Positions 1 through 8,111 of a stretch of DNA of 49,250 nucleotides are shown here, in pieces (the stretch's first letter is position 1; the number at the start of each line of letters is the position of its first letter). Position numbers and translations under genes: made by a program. The DNA comes from an uncultured Bacteroidota bacterium (GTDB lineage Bacteria; Bacteroidota; Bacteroidia; Bacteroidales; P3). The notes beneath the pieces were generated by a model, which worked only from the letters and a program-made list of their open reading frames with translations, searched no databases and was not told the origin of the DNA. The stretch spans positions 1-49,250 of the forward strand of contig CACWPQ010000027.1 in NCBI GenBank assembly GCA_902762805.1, read 5' to 3'.

Positions 1-120
1 TTCTGCCTCATCGGCATCTCCACCCTCCTCGCCATCCTCCAGTTCCTCCTCGGACGCTACGCCTACTCCCTCAACCACGACGCCGCCTACCTCGCCCGAC
101 TGGTAAAAATTGAAAATTGA
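1..120 (+). CDS. C-terminal fragment of a membrane protein (5' end outside window)
   Basis: An open frame runs from the first base of the window to a TGA at 118-120, giving 39 residues. The fragment starts with a hydrophobic stretch (FCLIGISTLLAILQFLLG) and ends in a short polar tail, so it looks like the last transmembrane helix of an inner-membrane protein. Its final codons (KIEN) lie inside the heptamer repeat that fills the gap to the next gene, so the repeat provides the stop codon. The family cannot be named from so short a piece. Codon use (C-ending, Leu CTC) matches the next gene, so the two may be co-transcribed. Confidence 0.6.
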   Translation, partial: FCLIGISTLLAILQFLLGRYAYSLNHDAAYLARLVKIEN

Positions 121-185
121 AAATTGAAAATTCAAAACTCAAAAATCAGAATTCAAAATTTAAAATTCAAAATTGAAAATTCAAA
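106..185. repeat. Heptamer tandem array (AAATTGA/AAATTCA type)
   Basis: About eleven tandem 7-bp units (consensus AAATTSA, some with one change) fill the whole gap between the stop of the first gene and the ATG at 186. The period is exactly 7 throughout. Related arrays occur at 28256-28290 and 37110-37137. Confidence 0.85.
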
Positions 186-1328
186 ATGACCCCCACCGCC
201 CTCACATACCTCGTCCTCGGCCTCTCCATCCTCTTCTGGCCCCTCGCCACCGTCCTCACCCGCCGCCGCATGCTCGGCGCACAGTGGCTCCTCCTCGCAG
301 CCATGCTCATGTTCGGCATCGCCTTCATCCTCTACTCCTGCCTCTTCAACTCCTTCCTCCGCGGCGAATACCTCCTCCTCGTCCTCTACATGACCTTCGC
401 CCTCTTCACACCCCCCGTCGCCGTCAGCGCCACCGCCCTCCTCACCCGCCCCGACGGCGCCACCCGCCTCTCCCGCGCCGCCGTCATCCCAGCCGTCGTC
501 ACCGCCGCCCTCATGCTCGCCTCCTTCTTCATCGGCGGAGCCGACATGTACCGCCTCTGGGTCAACCGCGGCACCCTCGGCGAAGCCGACCTCTTCTTCG
601 CCAACTCCTGGCGCTACAACGTCATCGTCGCCATCCACTACTACCTCTTCTCCGCCATCCTCTCCGTCGAAATACTCTTCCTCGCACTCTACTCCATCGT
701 CCACCTCCGACGCTACAGCCGCATCCTCTCCGAATACTACACCGCCGACCTCCACCGCGTCGTCCGCCACCGCTCCCTCTACGCCACCATCCTCCTCATC
801 TCCCTCGTCCTCGTCGCCCTCACCATCCTCTACCCCCTCAACACCCCACGCCCCCTCTGGGTCACCGTCGCACAATCCTCCGTCATCGGCGTCGCCACCC
901 TCATCCTCGGCTTCGCCATGTATCGCATCAACTACACCGCCGAAACCCTCAGCCACCAGCTCGGAACCGCCCCCGCCACCCTCCGCCGCGACCTCGCCGC
1001 CCTCGGCCGCGAACTCACCGCCTACATCGAAAACTCCGCCTACACCAACCCCGACCTCTCCGTCTTCTACCTCGCCTCACACTTCCACGTCTCACAGGAC
1101 CAAATCGTCGACGCCATCCACCGCCTCCACGGCACCTCCTTCGCCGACTACCTCGACACCCTCCGCATCGAACACGCCGCCACCCTCCTCTCCCACGTCT
1201 CACACCCCGACGACCCCCATGCCCTCTCACGCATCGCACACCAGTGCGGCTACAACACCCCCGACGCACTCGAAGCCGCCTTCGAAAAAATCATGCACAC
1301 CCCCATCCACAAATCCGGCCTCCTCTGA
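186..1328 (+). CDS. Membrane-anchored AraC-type helix-turn-helix regulator
   Basis: The 380-residue protein has an N-terminal half of about seven hydrophobic segments (roughly residues 5-250) followed by a soluble C-terminal domain. The last 100 residues (from about SVFYLASHFHVSQDQIVDAIHRL to the end) have the layout of an AraC/HTH_18 DNA-binding domain: two helix-turn-helix units, with an 'RIEHAATLL' linker helix and a 'SRIAHQCGYNTPDALEAAF' second unit. Proteins with a multi-pass sensor domain and a C-terminal AraC domain are common in Bacteroidales; their signals are mostly unknown. The ATG directly follows the heptamer array, so no normal leader is visible. It probably senses a membrane or envelope signal, but its target genes cannot be told. 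Confidence 0.75.
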   Translation: MTPTALTYLVLGLSILFWPLATVLTRRRMLGAQWLLLAAMLMFGIAFILYSCLFNSFLRGEYLLLVLYMTFALFTPPVAVSATALLTRPDGATRLSRAAVIPAVVTAALMLASFFIGGADMYRLWVNRGTLGEADLFFANSWRYNVIVAIHYYLFSAILSVEILFLALYSIVHLRRYSRILSEYYTADLHRVVRHRSLYATILLISLVLVALTILYPLNTPRPLWVTVAQSSVIGVATLILGFAMYRINYTAETLSHQLGTAPATLRRDLAALGRELTAYIENSAYTNPDLSVFYLASHFHVSQDQIVDAIHRLHGTSFADYLDTLRIEHAATLLSHVSHPDDPHALSRIAHQCGYNTPDALEAAFEKIMHTPIHKSGLL

Positions 1329-1340
1329 GACCACATCTTC

Positions 1341-1423
1341 CCCTATTTTCCCCTCGATGGGTAATAATGTGTAAAGGCCGAACTATTACCCTAGAGAACC
1401 CCTAGAGAACCCCTACCGTCCCC
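1341..1423 (+). repeat. 3'-end stem-loop / 11-bp repeat element, copy A
   Basis: The element begins 12 nt after the stop of the AraC-type gene, in the same orientation. It has a perfect 8-bp inverted repeat, GGGTAATA (1359-1366) and TATTACCC (1384-1391), around a 17-nt loop containing GGCCGAAC. This is followed by 11-bp units of the form ACCCCTAGAGA. Copies B-F lie at 14860, 18233, 24371, 37656 and 46691. Confidence 0.85.
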
Positions 1424-1588
1424 CTCTCAACACACTCCCCACAGATGACAAATTAACTGCTTTTAAATCAGTATTTTATATAAAATGCCACAAAATTAAC
1501 ATAAAAAAATTAACATTCTGCACAATAAAACACAAGAATGCCAGTTAATGGGGTACATAATAACAAATAGAACCTATTAATATATAAT
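1424..1588. other. AT-rich non-coding region before the cyclophilin gene
   Basis: After repeat copy A the base composition drops sharply to AT-rich, as expected for a promoter region of the cyclophilin gene at 1589. No clear TAnnTTTG box was found, and no open frame or structured RNA is evident. Confidence 0.4.
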
Positions 1589-2044
1589 ATGAGAGTCGAA
1601 ATCAACACCGCCCGCGGCACCCTCCACGCCACCCTCTACGACAAAGAGACCCCCGGCACCGTCGCCAACTTCGTCCGCCTGGTCAAAGACGGCTTCTACG
1701 ACGGCCTGCGCTTCCACCGCGTCATCCCCGACTTCGTCGTCCAGGGCGGCTGCCCCTACAGCCGCACCCCCGGCGACCCACGCGTCGGCACCGGCGGCCC
1801 CGGCTGGACCATCAAATGCGAAACCTCCGCACCCCTCCAGCACCACGACCGCGGCGTCCTCTCCATGGCCCACGCCGGCAAAGACACCGGCGGCAGCCAG
1901 TTCTTCATCTGCCACTGCCGCCAGAACACCGCCCACCTCGACGGACACCACACCTGCTTCGGCCGCGTCGACGAGCAAGACTGGCCCATTATCGACCAAA
2001 TCCGCCCCGGCGACCTCATCGAAAGCATCAAAGTTATAGATTAA
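1589..2044 (+). CDS. Cyclophilin-type peptidyl-prolyl cis-trans isomerase
   Basis: A 151-residue single-domain cyclophilin, which isomerises X-Pro peptide bonds during protein folding. The family signature is clear: FHRVIPDF with its catalytic Arg (residues 42-49), a GGSQFFI block (101-107) and HLDGHHTCFG (116-125). There is no signal peptide, so it is probably cytoplasmic, PpiB-like. The ATG at 1589 follows an AT-rich leader. The last codons and the stop (KVID, TAA) lie inside a 7-bp repeat array that starts at about 2034, so the repeat has defined the C-terminus. Confidence 0.92.
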   Translation: MRVEINTARGTLHATLYDKETPGTVANFVRLVKDGFYDGLRFHRVIPDFVVQGGCPYSRTPGDPRVGTGGPGWTIKCETSAPLQHHDRGVLSMAHAGKDTGGSQFFICHCRQNTAHLDGHHTCFGRVDEQDWPIIDQIRPGDLIESIKVID

Positions 2045-2089
2045 AGGTAATAGATTAAAGGTTAAAGATTATAGATTATAGAATAATCA
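2034..2089. repeat. Heptamer array (GATTATA/GATTAAA type)
   Basis: Eight 7-bp units close to GATTAWA run from the last codons of the cyclophilin gene into the gap. The period is exactly 7. Confidence 0.8.
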
Positions 2090-2092
2090 CTA

Positions 2093-2129
2093 TTGTCCTT
2101 TCACTCCCTTTCACTCCCCCTCACTCCCA
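2093..2129 (-). repeat. Decamer array (GGGAGTGAAA type)
   Basis: Three 10-bp units, read on the minus strand as GGGAGTGAAA, end in AGGACAAT. The same unit and the same AGGAC end occur at 9283-9326, 12820-12862, 12889-12930 and 35041-35065. Confidence 0.8.
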
Positions 2130-2166
2130 ACAAAAATATAAACACACATTAACACATTATAAAATT

Positions 2167-2859
2167 ATGAACCTGGGAATCAAACTCCTCGTGGCAGAGG
2201 ACGACCCCAACCTGGGCACCATCCTCAAAGCCTACCTCACCCAGAAAGGCTACACCGTGGCTTGGGCCAAAGACGGCGAAGAAGCACTCTCCCTCTTCGA
2301 CGACGAAGACGTCGACGCCTGCATCCTCGACATCATGATGCCGCAAAAGGACGGCTTCGCCGTAGCTAAAGAAATACGCAAGGTCGACAAGAAGATACCC
2401 ATCATCTTCCTCACCGCCAAAAACCTCGAAGAAGACAAACTCAAAGGCTTCGAAGTCGGCGCCGACGACTACATCACCAAACCCTTCTCCATGGAAGAGC
2501 TCCTCGCACGCCTCAACGCCACCATGCGACGCTCCTTCAACGAAGACCGCCCCGACAAGAACATCTTCAAAATCGGCAGCTTCACCTTCGACTACGCCCA
2601 CCAGACCCTCACCATCGGCAACGACGTCCAGCGCCTCACCGCCAAAGAATGCGACCTACTCCGCATCTTCGCCGTCAACTACAACCAGCTCGTCGACCGC
2701 AACACCACCCTCCAAAAGATTTGGAAGGACGACTCCTACTTCGCCGCTCGCTCCATGGACGTCTACATCACCAAACTCCGCAAATACCTCAAACTCGACC
2801 CCAACGTCGAAATCGTCAACGTCCACGGCGTAGGCTTCAAACTCACACACAAAGAATAG
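2167..2859 (+). CDS. rprY: RprY-like OmpR-family response regulator
   Basis: A 230-residue two-component response regulator. The receiver domain (residues 5-120) has the acidic pair D12-D13, the phospho-acceptor D55 (in LDIMMP), T83 and K105 (in KPF). The C-terminal winged helix (about 133-228) ends with the conserved RSMDVYITKLRKYL and VHGVGFKL blocks of the OmpR/PhoB group. The sequence, including 'IPIIFLTAK' and 'GADDYITKPFSMEEL', closely resembles RprY of Bacteroides. No histidine kinase (RprX) is next to it, so its partner must be elsewhere. The downstream MBL gene starts 6 nt after its stop and is likely co-transcribed. The exact ortholog name is an inference from similarity. Confidence 0.85.
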   Translation: MNLGIKLLVAEDDPNLGTILKAYLTQKGYTVAWAKDGEEALSLFDDEDVDACILDIMMPQKDGFAVAKEIRKVDKKIPIIFLTAKNLEEDKLKGFEVGADDYITKPFSMEELLARLNATMRRSFNEDRPDKNIFKIGSFTFDYAHQTLTIGNDVQRLTAKECDLLRIFAVNYNQLVDRNTTLQKIWKDDSYFAARSMDVYITKLRKYLKLDPNVEIVNVHGVGFKLTHKE

Positions 2860-2865
2860 ACTGAT

Positions 2866-3633
2866 GTGTTCAAACTGACGTTCCTCGGCACAGGTACGTC
2901 GCAAGGCGTCCCCATCATCGGGTGCCATTGCGAAGTGTGCGCATCGGCTGACCCCCGCGACAGCCGGCTGCGCACTTCGGCATTGTTATCGGCCCACGGC
3001 CTGAACATCCTCTTCGACATCGGCCCCGACTTCCGCCAGCAGATGCTCCGCACCGGCACCACACGCATCGACGCCATCCTCGTCACCCACGCCCACCGCG
3101 ACCACGTCGCAGGCCTCGACGACGTCCGACCGCTCAACTACTTCCAGCACGGCTCCATCCCCGTCTACCTCAACCAGCAGGCCGCCCACACTCTCCAGCA
3201 CGACTACCGCTACATCTTCTCCCCACACCAATACCCCGGCCTCCCCGAGGTGGATCTCCACGTGGTCAACTCCTCATTCCTCATTCCTCATTCCTCACTT
3301 GAGGTTCTCCCCATCCACGCCCTCCACAAAGACCTCCCCATCCTCGGCTACAGAGTAGGGGAGATGGCCTACATCACCGACGCCAACTACCTGCCCCCCT
3401 CCGAGCTGGCCAAGCTCCTCGGCCTCAAACTCCTCGTCATCAACGCCCTCCGCCACGAGAAACACTGGTCCCACTACTCCCTCCCCGAAGCCCTCGACAT
3501 CATCGCCCAGCTACGCCCCGAGCGCGCCTATCTCACTCACATCAGCCACGAACTCGGCACCCACGCCGCCGTCCAGCCCTCGCTGCCCGAAGGTGTCTTC
3601 CTTGCATACGACAACCTACAAGTAACGATATGA
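2866..3633 (+). CDS. PhnP-like metallo-beta-lactamase-fold hydrolase
   Basis: A 255-residue MBL-fold protein. The metal-binding motif THAHRDH is at residues 74-80, with further His residues near HALHK and in the C-terminal THISHELG. The N-terminal FLGTGTSQGVP plus the Cys cluster CHCEVC resemble the PhnP group (cyclic phosphodiesterases) and related hydrolases found beside lipoate genes. The substrate is not clear. No in-frame ATG exists after the upstream stop, so the start is a GTG at 2866, overlapping an out-of-frame ATG. Residues 135-146 (NSSFLIPHSSL) are encoded by a 7-bp repeat array and look like an in-frame insertion. The stop overlaps the next gene's start (ATGA). Confidence 0.82.
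   Translation: MFKLTFLGTGTSQGVPIIGCHCEVCASADPRDSRLRTSALLSAHGLNILFDIGPDFRQQMLRTGTTRIDAILVTHAHRDHVAGLDDVRPLNYFQHGSIPVYLNQQAAHTLQHDYRYIFSPHQYPGLPEVDLHVVNSSFLIPHSSLEVLPIHALHKDLPILGYRVGEMAYITDANYLPPSELAKLLGLKLLVINALRHEKHWSHYSLPEALDIIAQLRPERAYLTHISHELGTHAAVQPSLPEGVFLAYDNLQVTI
3270..3301 (+). repeat. Heptamer array (TCATTCC type) inside a coding sequence
   Basis: Four to five 7-bp TCATTCC units lie in frame inside the MBL-fold gene and encode the surface-loop-like segment SSFLIPHSS. Confidence 0.85.
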
Positions 3634-4556
3634 TATCCATCTGCATACCCATCTACAACTTCTACGCCTACCCCCTCGTGCGCCGTCTCTTCAACCAGGT
3701 CGAGCAGCAGAACGCGCAGGAGCAGGTCGAAGTGGTCTGCATCGACGACCACTCCTCCGGCTACTACCTCAACCAGAACATGGGCATCTGCGACATCGCC
3801 ACCTACCTCCGTCTCGAAAAGAACATCGGACGCTCTCGCATACGCAACCTCTTCCTTAAATACGCCAAAGGCGACTGGCTCCTCTTCCTCGACAACGACG
3901 CCCAGGTGCCGGACAGCTACATCAAAAACATCCTCAAGTACCAGAATGCCAAGGCCGACGTCGTCTGCGGCGGCACCTCCTACGACCCCCGCCTCGACGA
4001 CCAGCAGTACCACCTCCGCTACCTCGTAGGCACCAGCGAGGAGACCGCCTCTGCCGACCAGCGCACCGCCGACCCCTACCGCACGCTCCGTGTCAACAAC
4101 ATGATGATCCGCCGTCCCCTCTTCGAGCGCATCAAGTTCGACCCCCGCATCACCTCCTACGGCTACGAGGACGTCCTCTTCGCCTACCGCCTGCAGATGG
4201 CCAGCGTTCCCATCCTCCACGTCGACAACCCCATCACCCATGCCGCCTTGGAAACCAATGCCGAATACCTCCACAAAGCCATCGAAGGGGTCGAAACCCT
4301 CGCCGACATCTACGGCTTCATGTGGGAGGACCAGCGATTCTGCCACTCCGTACCCCTGCTCAAGACCTACAACAAGGTGCGCCGATGGAAGATGCTGGGT
4401 GTCACATACCGCCTGTTCAAACTCTTCAAGACTCCCATGGAGTCGCATTTCGCCAGCGGCAAAGCCATCTCGCTCAAGCAATTCGAGTTCTATCGGCTGG
4501 GCATCCTCATCCACAAGCTCAACCACTCTAATTCCGACACCGAAACCCCTGAATAA
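3630..4556 (+). CDS. Family 2 glycosyltransferase
   Basis: A 308-residue GT-A fold glycosyltransferase. The N-terminus (ISICIPIYNF, VEVVCIDDHSS) is the nucleotide-sugar binding part. A DxD-type motif (LFLDNDA, D88-N89-D90) would bind the metal. A later GYEDVLFAYRL block fits the catalytic acidic region of GT2 enzymes. There is no transmembrane segment, so it is probably cytoplasmic or membrane-peripheral, adding a sugar to an unidentified acceptor. The ATG overlaps the stop of the MBL gene by 4 nt, which points to translational coupling. The next gene begins 3 nt after its stop. Confidence 0.85.
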   Translation: MISICIPIYNFYAYPLVRRLFNQVEQQNAQEQVEVVCIDDHSSGYYLNQNMGICDIATYLRLEKNIGRSRIRNLFLKYAKGDWLLFLDNDAQVPDSYIKNILKYQNAKADVVCGGTSYDPRLDDQQYHLRYLVGTSEETASADQRTADPYRTLRVNNMMIRRPLFERIKFDPRITSYGYEDVLFAYRLQMASVPILHVDNPITHAALETNAEYLHKAIEGVETLADIYGFMWEDQRFCHSVPLLKTYNKVRRWKMLGVTYRLFKLFKTPMESHFASGKAISLKQFEFYRLGILIHKLNHSNSDTETPE

Positions 4557-4559
4557 AAG

Positions 4560-4928
4560 ATGAAAACCACCAGAACCCTCACACTCCTCGCCGCCCTTGT
4601 GCTTCTTGCCTCTGGCCCTCTCGCCGCCCAATTCCGTGAGGCAACCACCTATGCTGACGGCTCTGTCTACTCCGGCCAGCGCAACGGCAAAGGTCTGCGC
4701 CACGGCGAAGGCCTCATGACATGGCCCAGCGGCGACCGCTACGAGGGCCAGTTCAACCGCTGGCACATCGAGGGCGAGGGCACCATCCGCTACGCCGTCG
4801 ACGGCTCCACCTATTCCGGCCAATGGTTCAATGATGTCTATGAGGGCCGCGGTGTGGTCACCACCGCCGACGGCACCACTTACAAAGGTATTTTCAAAGC
4901 AGGTCAATTAGTACAACAAGATGAATAG
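4560..4928 (+). CDS. Secreted MORN-repeat protein
   Basis: A 122-residue protein with a signal peptide (about residues 1-23, ending ...PLAAQ). It is followed by four or so MORN repeats of the form Y-x-G-(Q/x)-x-x-x-G-x-x-H/E-G-x-G (YSGQRNGKGLRHGEG, YEGQFNRWHIEGEG, YSGQWFNDVYEGRG, YKGIF). MORN repeats build elongated beta-hairpin scaffolds that bind lipids or proteins. It probably sits in the periplasm or on the envelope. It lies between a glycosyltransferase and a lipoprotein, overlapping the latter by 8 nt, which suggests one operon. A specific role cannot be assigned. Confidence 0.8.
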   Translation: MKTTRTLTLLAALVLLASGPLAAQFREATTYADGSVYSGQRNGKGLRHGEGLMTWPSGDRYEGQFNRWHIEGEGTIRYAVDGSTYSGQWFNDVYEGRGVVTTADGTTYKGIFKAGQLVQQDE

Positions 4929-5793
4929 AACACCCCACAGCCTCCTGCTGGCAGCCGTCTGCTGCCTGCTCTTGGCCGCCTGCGGCGGCAATCGCTACGT
5001 CTCGGCCGACCCCGAGCTTGAGTCCATCTACCTCGGCAAGAACTACTATGACATCGTCGGCGAGTTCGGCCGCCCCGACCACACCGACAACGACGGACGC
5101 AACGGCTCCAAGGCCGTCTACAGCGCCGTCACCCTCAACCGCACCAGCGCCGCCAAGCTCTACCGCCAGCACACCATCCGCAACCGCCGCACCAAGGAAG
5201 AAGGGCAGCCCTCGGCCGCCATCACCTTCCTCTTCGATGCCAACATGCGCTGCTATGCCCTCGAGTCCGACTTCCAGCGCGTTCGCACGCCCGAACCCAA
5301 CCAGGAGGTCGACAAGCCCGACAGCCCCTGGGAGTACTCGCAGGTCAAACCGCAAGTGCCACGCACGCTCGAGTTCCCCAAGGTGGAGCGCCGCTCGCCC
5401 TTCGCCGAGTATGTTAGTGTGGAGCGCATCGAGGTGCTGCGCGACGAAACCCGCATCACCTTCTCCTTCGTCGACCGCACGCCCAACCGACGCCCCACCC
5501 ACGACAAAGGCCTCACCATCCACGGCGACGTCTTCGTCCGCGACTGCGCCACCGGCGAGCGCATGAAGCTCGTCAAGCCCGAAGGCATCACCCTCTACCC
5601 CGAGTACACCCCCTTCGCCCACAACCGCGGCGGCTACGACATGCTCGTCTACACCCTCGTCTTCGAGTCGCTGCCCAAGAATTGCCAGTTTATCGACATC
5701 GTCGAGCCCGGCGCCGAAGGCTTCAACTTCTACAACGTCGACGTCCGCTCCTCCGGCAAGTTCCGCCAGACGGTCGCTCCCATGTATCATTAA
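4921..5793 (+). CDS. Uncharacterised lipoprotein
   Basis: A 290-residue predicted lipoprotein. The signal peptide ends in the lipobox LAAC with Cys21, giving a mature protein starting CGGNRYVSADPELE. The early segment (YLGKNYYDIVGEFGRPD) resembles the start of small SmpA/BamE-like lipoproteins, which share a 'G-x-P' turn, but the rest is not recognised. The C-terminal half looks beta-rich. The ATG overlaps the upstream MORN gene by 8 nt. A heptamer array separates it from the DPP5 gene. The function is unknown. Confidence 0.75.
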   Translation: MNRTPHSLLLAAVCCLLLAACGGNRYVSADPELESIYLGKNYYDIVGEFGRPDHTDNDGRNGSKAVYSAVTLNRTSAAKLYRQHTIRNRRTKEEGQPSAAITFLFDANMRCYALESDFQRVRTPEPNQEVDKPDSPWEYSQVKPQVPRTLEFPKVERRSPFAEYVSVERIEVLRDETRITFSFVDRTPNRRPTHDKGLTIHGDVFVRDCATGERMKLVKPEGITLYPEYTPFAHNRGGYDMLVYTLVFESLPKNCQFIDIVEPGAEGFNFYNVDVRSSGKFRQTVAPMYH

Positions 5794-5796
5794 TAT

Positions 5797-5831
5797 ACTG
5801 ACCACTGACCACTGATCACTAAACACTGAAA
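5797..5831 (+). repeat. Heptamer array (ACTGACC type)
   Basis: Five consecutive 7-bp units (ACTGACC, ACTGACC, ACTGATC, ACTAAAC, ACTGAAA) lie between the lipoprotein stop and the DPP5 start. The same unit is found in frame inside the ABC-F gene at 10662-10696. Confidence 0.9.
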
Positions 5832-5835
5832 ATAT

Positions 5836-7956
5836 ATGAAGAAAACACTACTCTTCGCAGCTGCCGCGTCGATGGCGTTGGCAGCCTGCCAGTCGGAAAA
5901 GGCCTCTTCGGACGACCTCATCGTCGAGAAGCCCCAAGTCACCGTCGCCGACGGCCGCTTCACCCCCGAGGTGATGTGGAGCCTCGGCGTGATGAGCGAG
6001 TATGCCGTCAGCCCCGACGGCAGCCAGGTGCTCTACACCCTCCGCTACACCAACCTCGAGGCCAACAAGAACAACGCCGAGCTCTATGTGATGCCCACCG
6101 CCGGCGGCGAGGCCACCCGCCTCACCACCACCGCCGCCTCCGAGTTCTCGCCCCTTTGGGTCGACGATGGCACCATCATGTTCTGCCGTGGCAACCAGGT
6201 GCTCTCCATGAGCCTCAAGGGCAAGGGCGAAACCGTTGTCGCCGAGTGCGAGCGCGGATTTGAAGGCATCGAGCTCTCGCCCGACGGCAAGACGCTGGCC
6301 TACATCAGCACCATCCCCGTCCAGCGCCCCGAGCACATCGACCGCCTCTTCAAGGGCCTCGACAAGACCACCGGCCGCATCAACGAGGACCTCATGTACC
6401 GCCACTGGGACCAGTGGGTCGACGACATCCCCCACATCTACCTCGTCCCGCTCAGCGGGGGCAAAGCCCTCATGGACAAGGCCGTCGACATCCTCGCCGG
6501 CGAGCCCTACGAGGCCCCCATGCGCCCCTGGGGCGGCACCGAGCAGTTCTGCTTCAGCCCCGACAGCAAGCTCCTGGCCTACACCTGCCGCAAAAAGACC
6601 GGCTACGACTACGCCCACTCCACCAACAGCGACATCTACCTCTACGACATCGTCGCCGGCACCACCCGCAACCTCTCCGAGGGCATTATGGGCTACGACC
6701 AGAACCCCGCCTTCAGCCACGACGGCTCGATGCTCGCCTGGGAAAGCATGGAGCGCGACGGCTACGAGAGCGACAAGACCCGCCTCATGGTCCTCGACCT
6801 CGCCAGCGGCACCAAGACCGACCTCACCGCCGACTTCGACTACGGCGTCTCCGGCATCCTCTGGGCTGCCGACGACAGCGAGCTCTACGCCACCGTCTCC
6901 TACCGCGGCATGAGCGAAATCTTCGCCTTCAACCGCGAGTCCAAGGCCATCCGCCAAATCAGCCACGGCTACCACGACGTCAACGCCATCCGCATGGCCG
7001 GCGCCGACCGCATCGTCGCCAACCAGGTCTCCATCCAGTACCCCGGCACCCTCTACACCTACAACGTCACCGACAACAAGGCCGAGGGCACCAAAATCTC
7101 CACCTTCAACGACGACCTCCTCTCCCAGGTCCGCATGGGCAAGGTCGAGGAGCACTGGGTGAAGACCGTCGACGGAAAAGACATGCTCACCTGGCTCATC
7201 TACCCCTACGACTACGACTCCACCAAGACCTATCCCGCCCTCCTCTTCTGCGAAGGCGGCCCGCAGACCCCCGTCAGCCAGTTCTGGTCCACCCGCTGGA
7301 ACTTCGAGGTCATGTCCGGCGCCGGCTACTTCGTCATCGCCCCCAACCGCCGCGGCGTCCCCGGCTTCGGTATGGAATGGCTCGAGCAGATCAGCGGCGA
7401 CTACGGCGGACTCTGCATGCAGGACTACATCTACGCCACCGACCACTTCGCCGACCGCTTCCCGCAAATCGACCGCGAGCGCATCGGTGCCTGTGGCGCC
7501 AGCTTCGGCGGCTACAGCGTCTACTGGCTCGCCGGCCACAACCAGAAAGTCCCTGGCTACAAGGACGGCATGCGCTTCAAAGCCCTCCTCGCCCACAACG
7601 GCATGTTCAACTTCGAGCAGCAATACCTCGAAACCGAGGAGATGTGGTTCGACAACTGGGACATCGGCGGCCCCTACTGGGACTGGAACAACCCGCAGAT
7701 CAAGAAGTCCTACTCCAACTCGCCCCACCTCTTCGTCGACAAGTGGAACGCCCCCATCTGCGTCATCCACAGCGAGTTCGACTTCCGTATCGTCGCCTCC
7801 CAGGGCATGGCCGCCTACAACGCCGCCCAGATGCTCCACATCCCCAGCCGCTACCTCTACTTCCCCGACGAGACCCACTGGGTCCTCCGCCCGCAGAACA
7901 GCGTCCTCTGGCACCGCAACTTCATCGACTGGTTCGACCGCTGGCTGAAGAAATAG
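5836..7956 (+). CDS. dpp5: S9-family prolyl-oligopeptidase, dipeptidyl-peptidase 5 type
   Basis: A 706-residue serine peptidase with a lipoprotein-type leader (lipobox LAAC at about Cys19). An N-terminal beta-propeller (about 45-430) is followed by an alpha/beta-hydrolase domain. The catalytic triad can be placed at Ser556 (GASFGGYSVY), Asp649 (SEFDFR) and His681 (DETHWV). Blocks such as MYRHWDQWVDDIPH, KKTGYDYAHSTNSDIYLYD and GYDQNPAFSHDG closely match DPP5 of Porphyromonas gingivalis, which removes dipeptides from the N-terminus of peptides in the periplasm. With other exopeptidases it would feed amino-acid fermentation. A strong terminator follows the stop. Anchoring as a lipoprotein rather than free in the periplasm is inferred from the Cys. 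Confidence 0.92.
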   Translation: MKKTLLFAAAASMALAACQSEKASSDDLIVEKPQVTVADGRFTPEVMWSLGVMSEYAVSPDGSQVLYTLRYTNLEANKNNAELYVMPTAGGEATRLTTTAASEFSPLWVDDGTIMFCRGNQVLSMSLKGKGETVVAECERGFEGIELSPDGKTLAYISTIPVQRPEHIDRLFKGLDKTTGRINEDLMYRHWDQWVDDIPHIYLVPLSGGKALMDKAVDILAGEPYEAPMRPWGGTEQFCFSPDSKLLAYTCRKKTGYDYAHSTNSDIYLYDIVAGTTRNLSEGIMGYDQNPAFSHDGSMLAWESMERDGYESDKTRLMVLDLASGTKTDLTADFDYGVSGILWAADDSELYATVSYRGMSEIFAFNRESKAIRQISHGYHDVNAIRMAGADRIVANQVSIQYPGTLYTYNVTDNKAEGTKISTFNDDLLSQVRMGKVEEHWVKTVDGKDMLTWLIYPYDYDSTKTYPALLFCEGGPQTPVSQFWSTRWNFEVMSGAGYFVIAPNRRGVPGFGMEWLEQISGDYGGLCMQDYIYATDHFADRFPQIDRERIGACGASFGGYSVYWLAGHNQKVPGYKDGMRFKALLAHNGMFNFEQQYLETEEMWFDNWDIGGPYWDWNNPQIKKSYSNSPHLFVDKWNAPICVIHSEFDFRIVASQGMAAYNAAQMLHIPSRYLYFPDETHWVLRPQNSVLWHRNFIDWFDRWLKK

Positions 7957-7979
7957 GAAACGCTATTCCCTATAGCCTC

Positions 7980-8016
7980 GAGGCCGTCCCCGCTGGGGCG
8001 GCCTCTGTTTTTTTTC
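7980..8016 (+). terminator. Rho-independent terminator after dpp5
   Basis: GAGGCCG pairs with CGGCCTC and CCCC with GGGG around a short loop, followed by a T-rich tract from 8006. It lies 23 nt after the dpp5 stop. Confidence 0.92.
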
Positions 8017-8037
8017 TTCCGATTTAAAAAAAATGTG

Positions 8038-8045
8038 TATATTTG
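8038..8045 (+). promoter_or_regulatory. Bacteroidota -7 box for corA
   Basis: TATATTTG followed by C matches the TAnnTTTG consensus, in the gap between the dpp5 terminator and corA. The -33 region is T-rich without an exact TTTG. Confidence 0.55.
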
Positions 8046-8099
8046 CAAACTGAATCCAAACCGCTTACTCGAATGTAGAATTCTCATTGTCAATCAAAA

Positions 8100-8106
8100 A
8101 GGAGGT
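8100..8106 (+). promoter_or_regulatory. Perfect Shine-Dalgarno site of corA
   Basis: AGGAGGT lies 5 nt before the ATG at 8112. This is notable because most starts in this window have no recognisable Shine-Dalgarno motif, as is usual in Bacteroidota. Confidence 0.7.
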
Positions 8107-8111
8107 CCGTC

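Noticed and set aside
5848..7914. 688-residue open frame on the minus strand opposite dpp5
   Set aside because: Val/Asp/Glu/Gly-rich translation without domains; it is the mirror of a GC-rich gene with C-ending codons. The plus-strand product is a clear DPP5 with a full catalytic triad.
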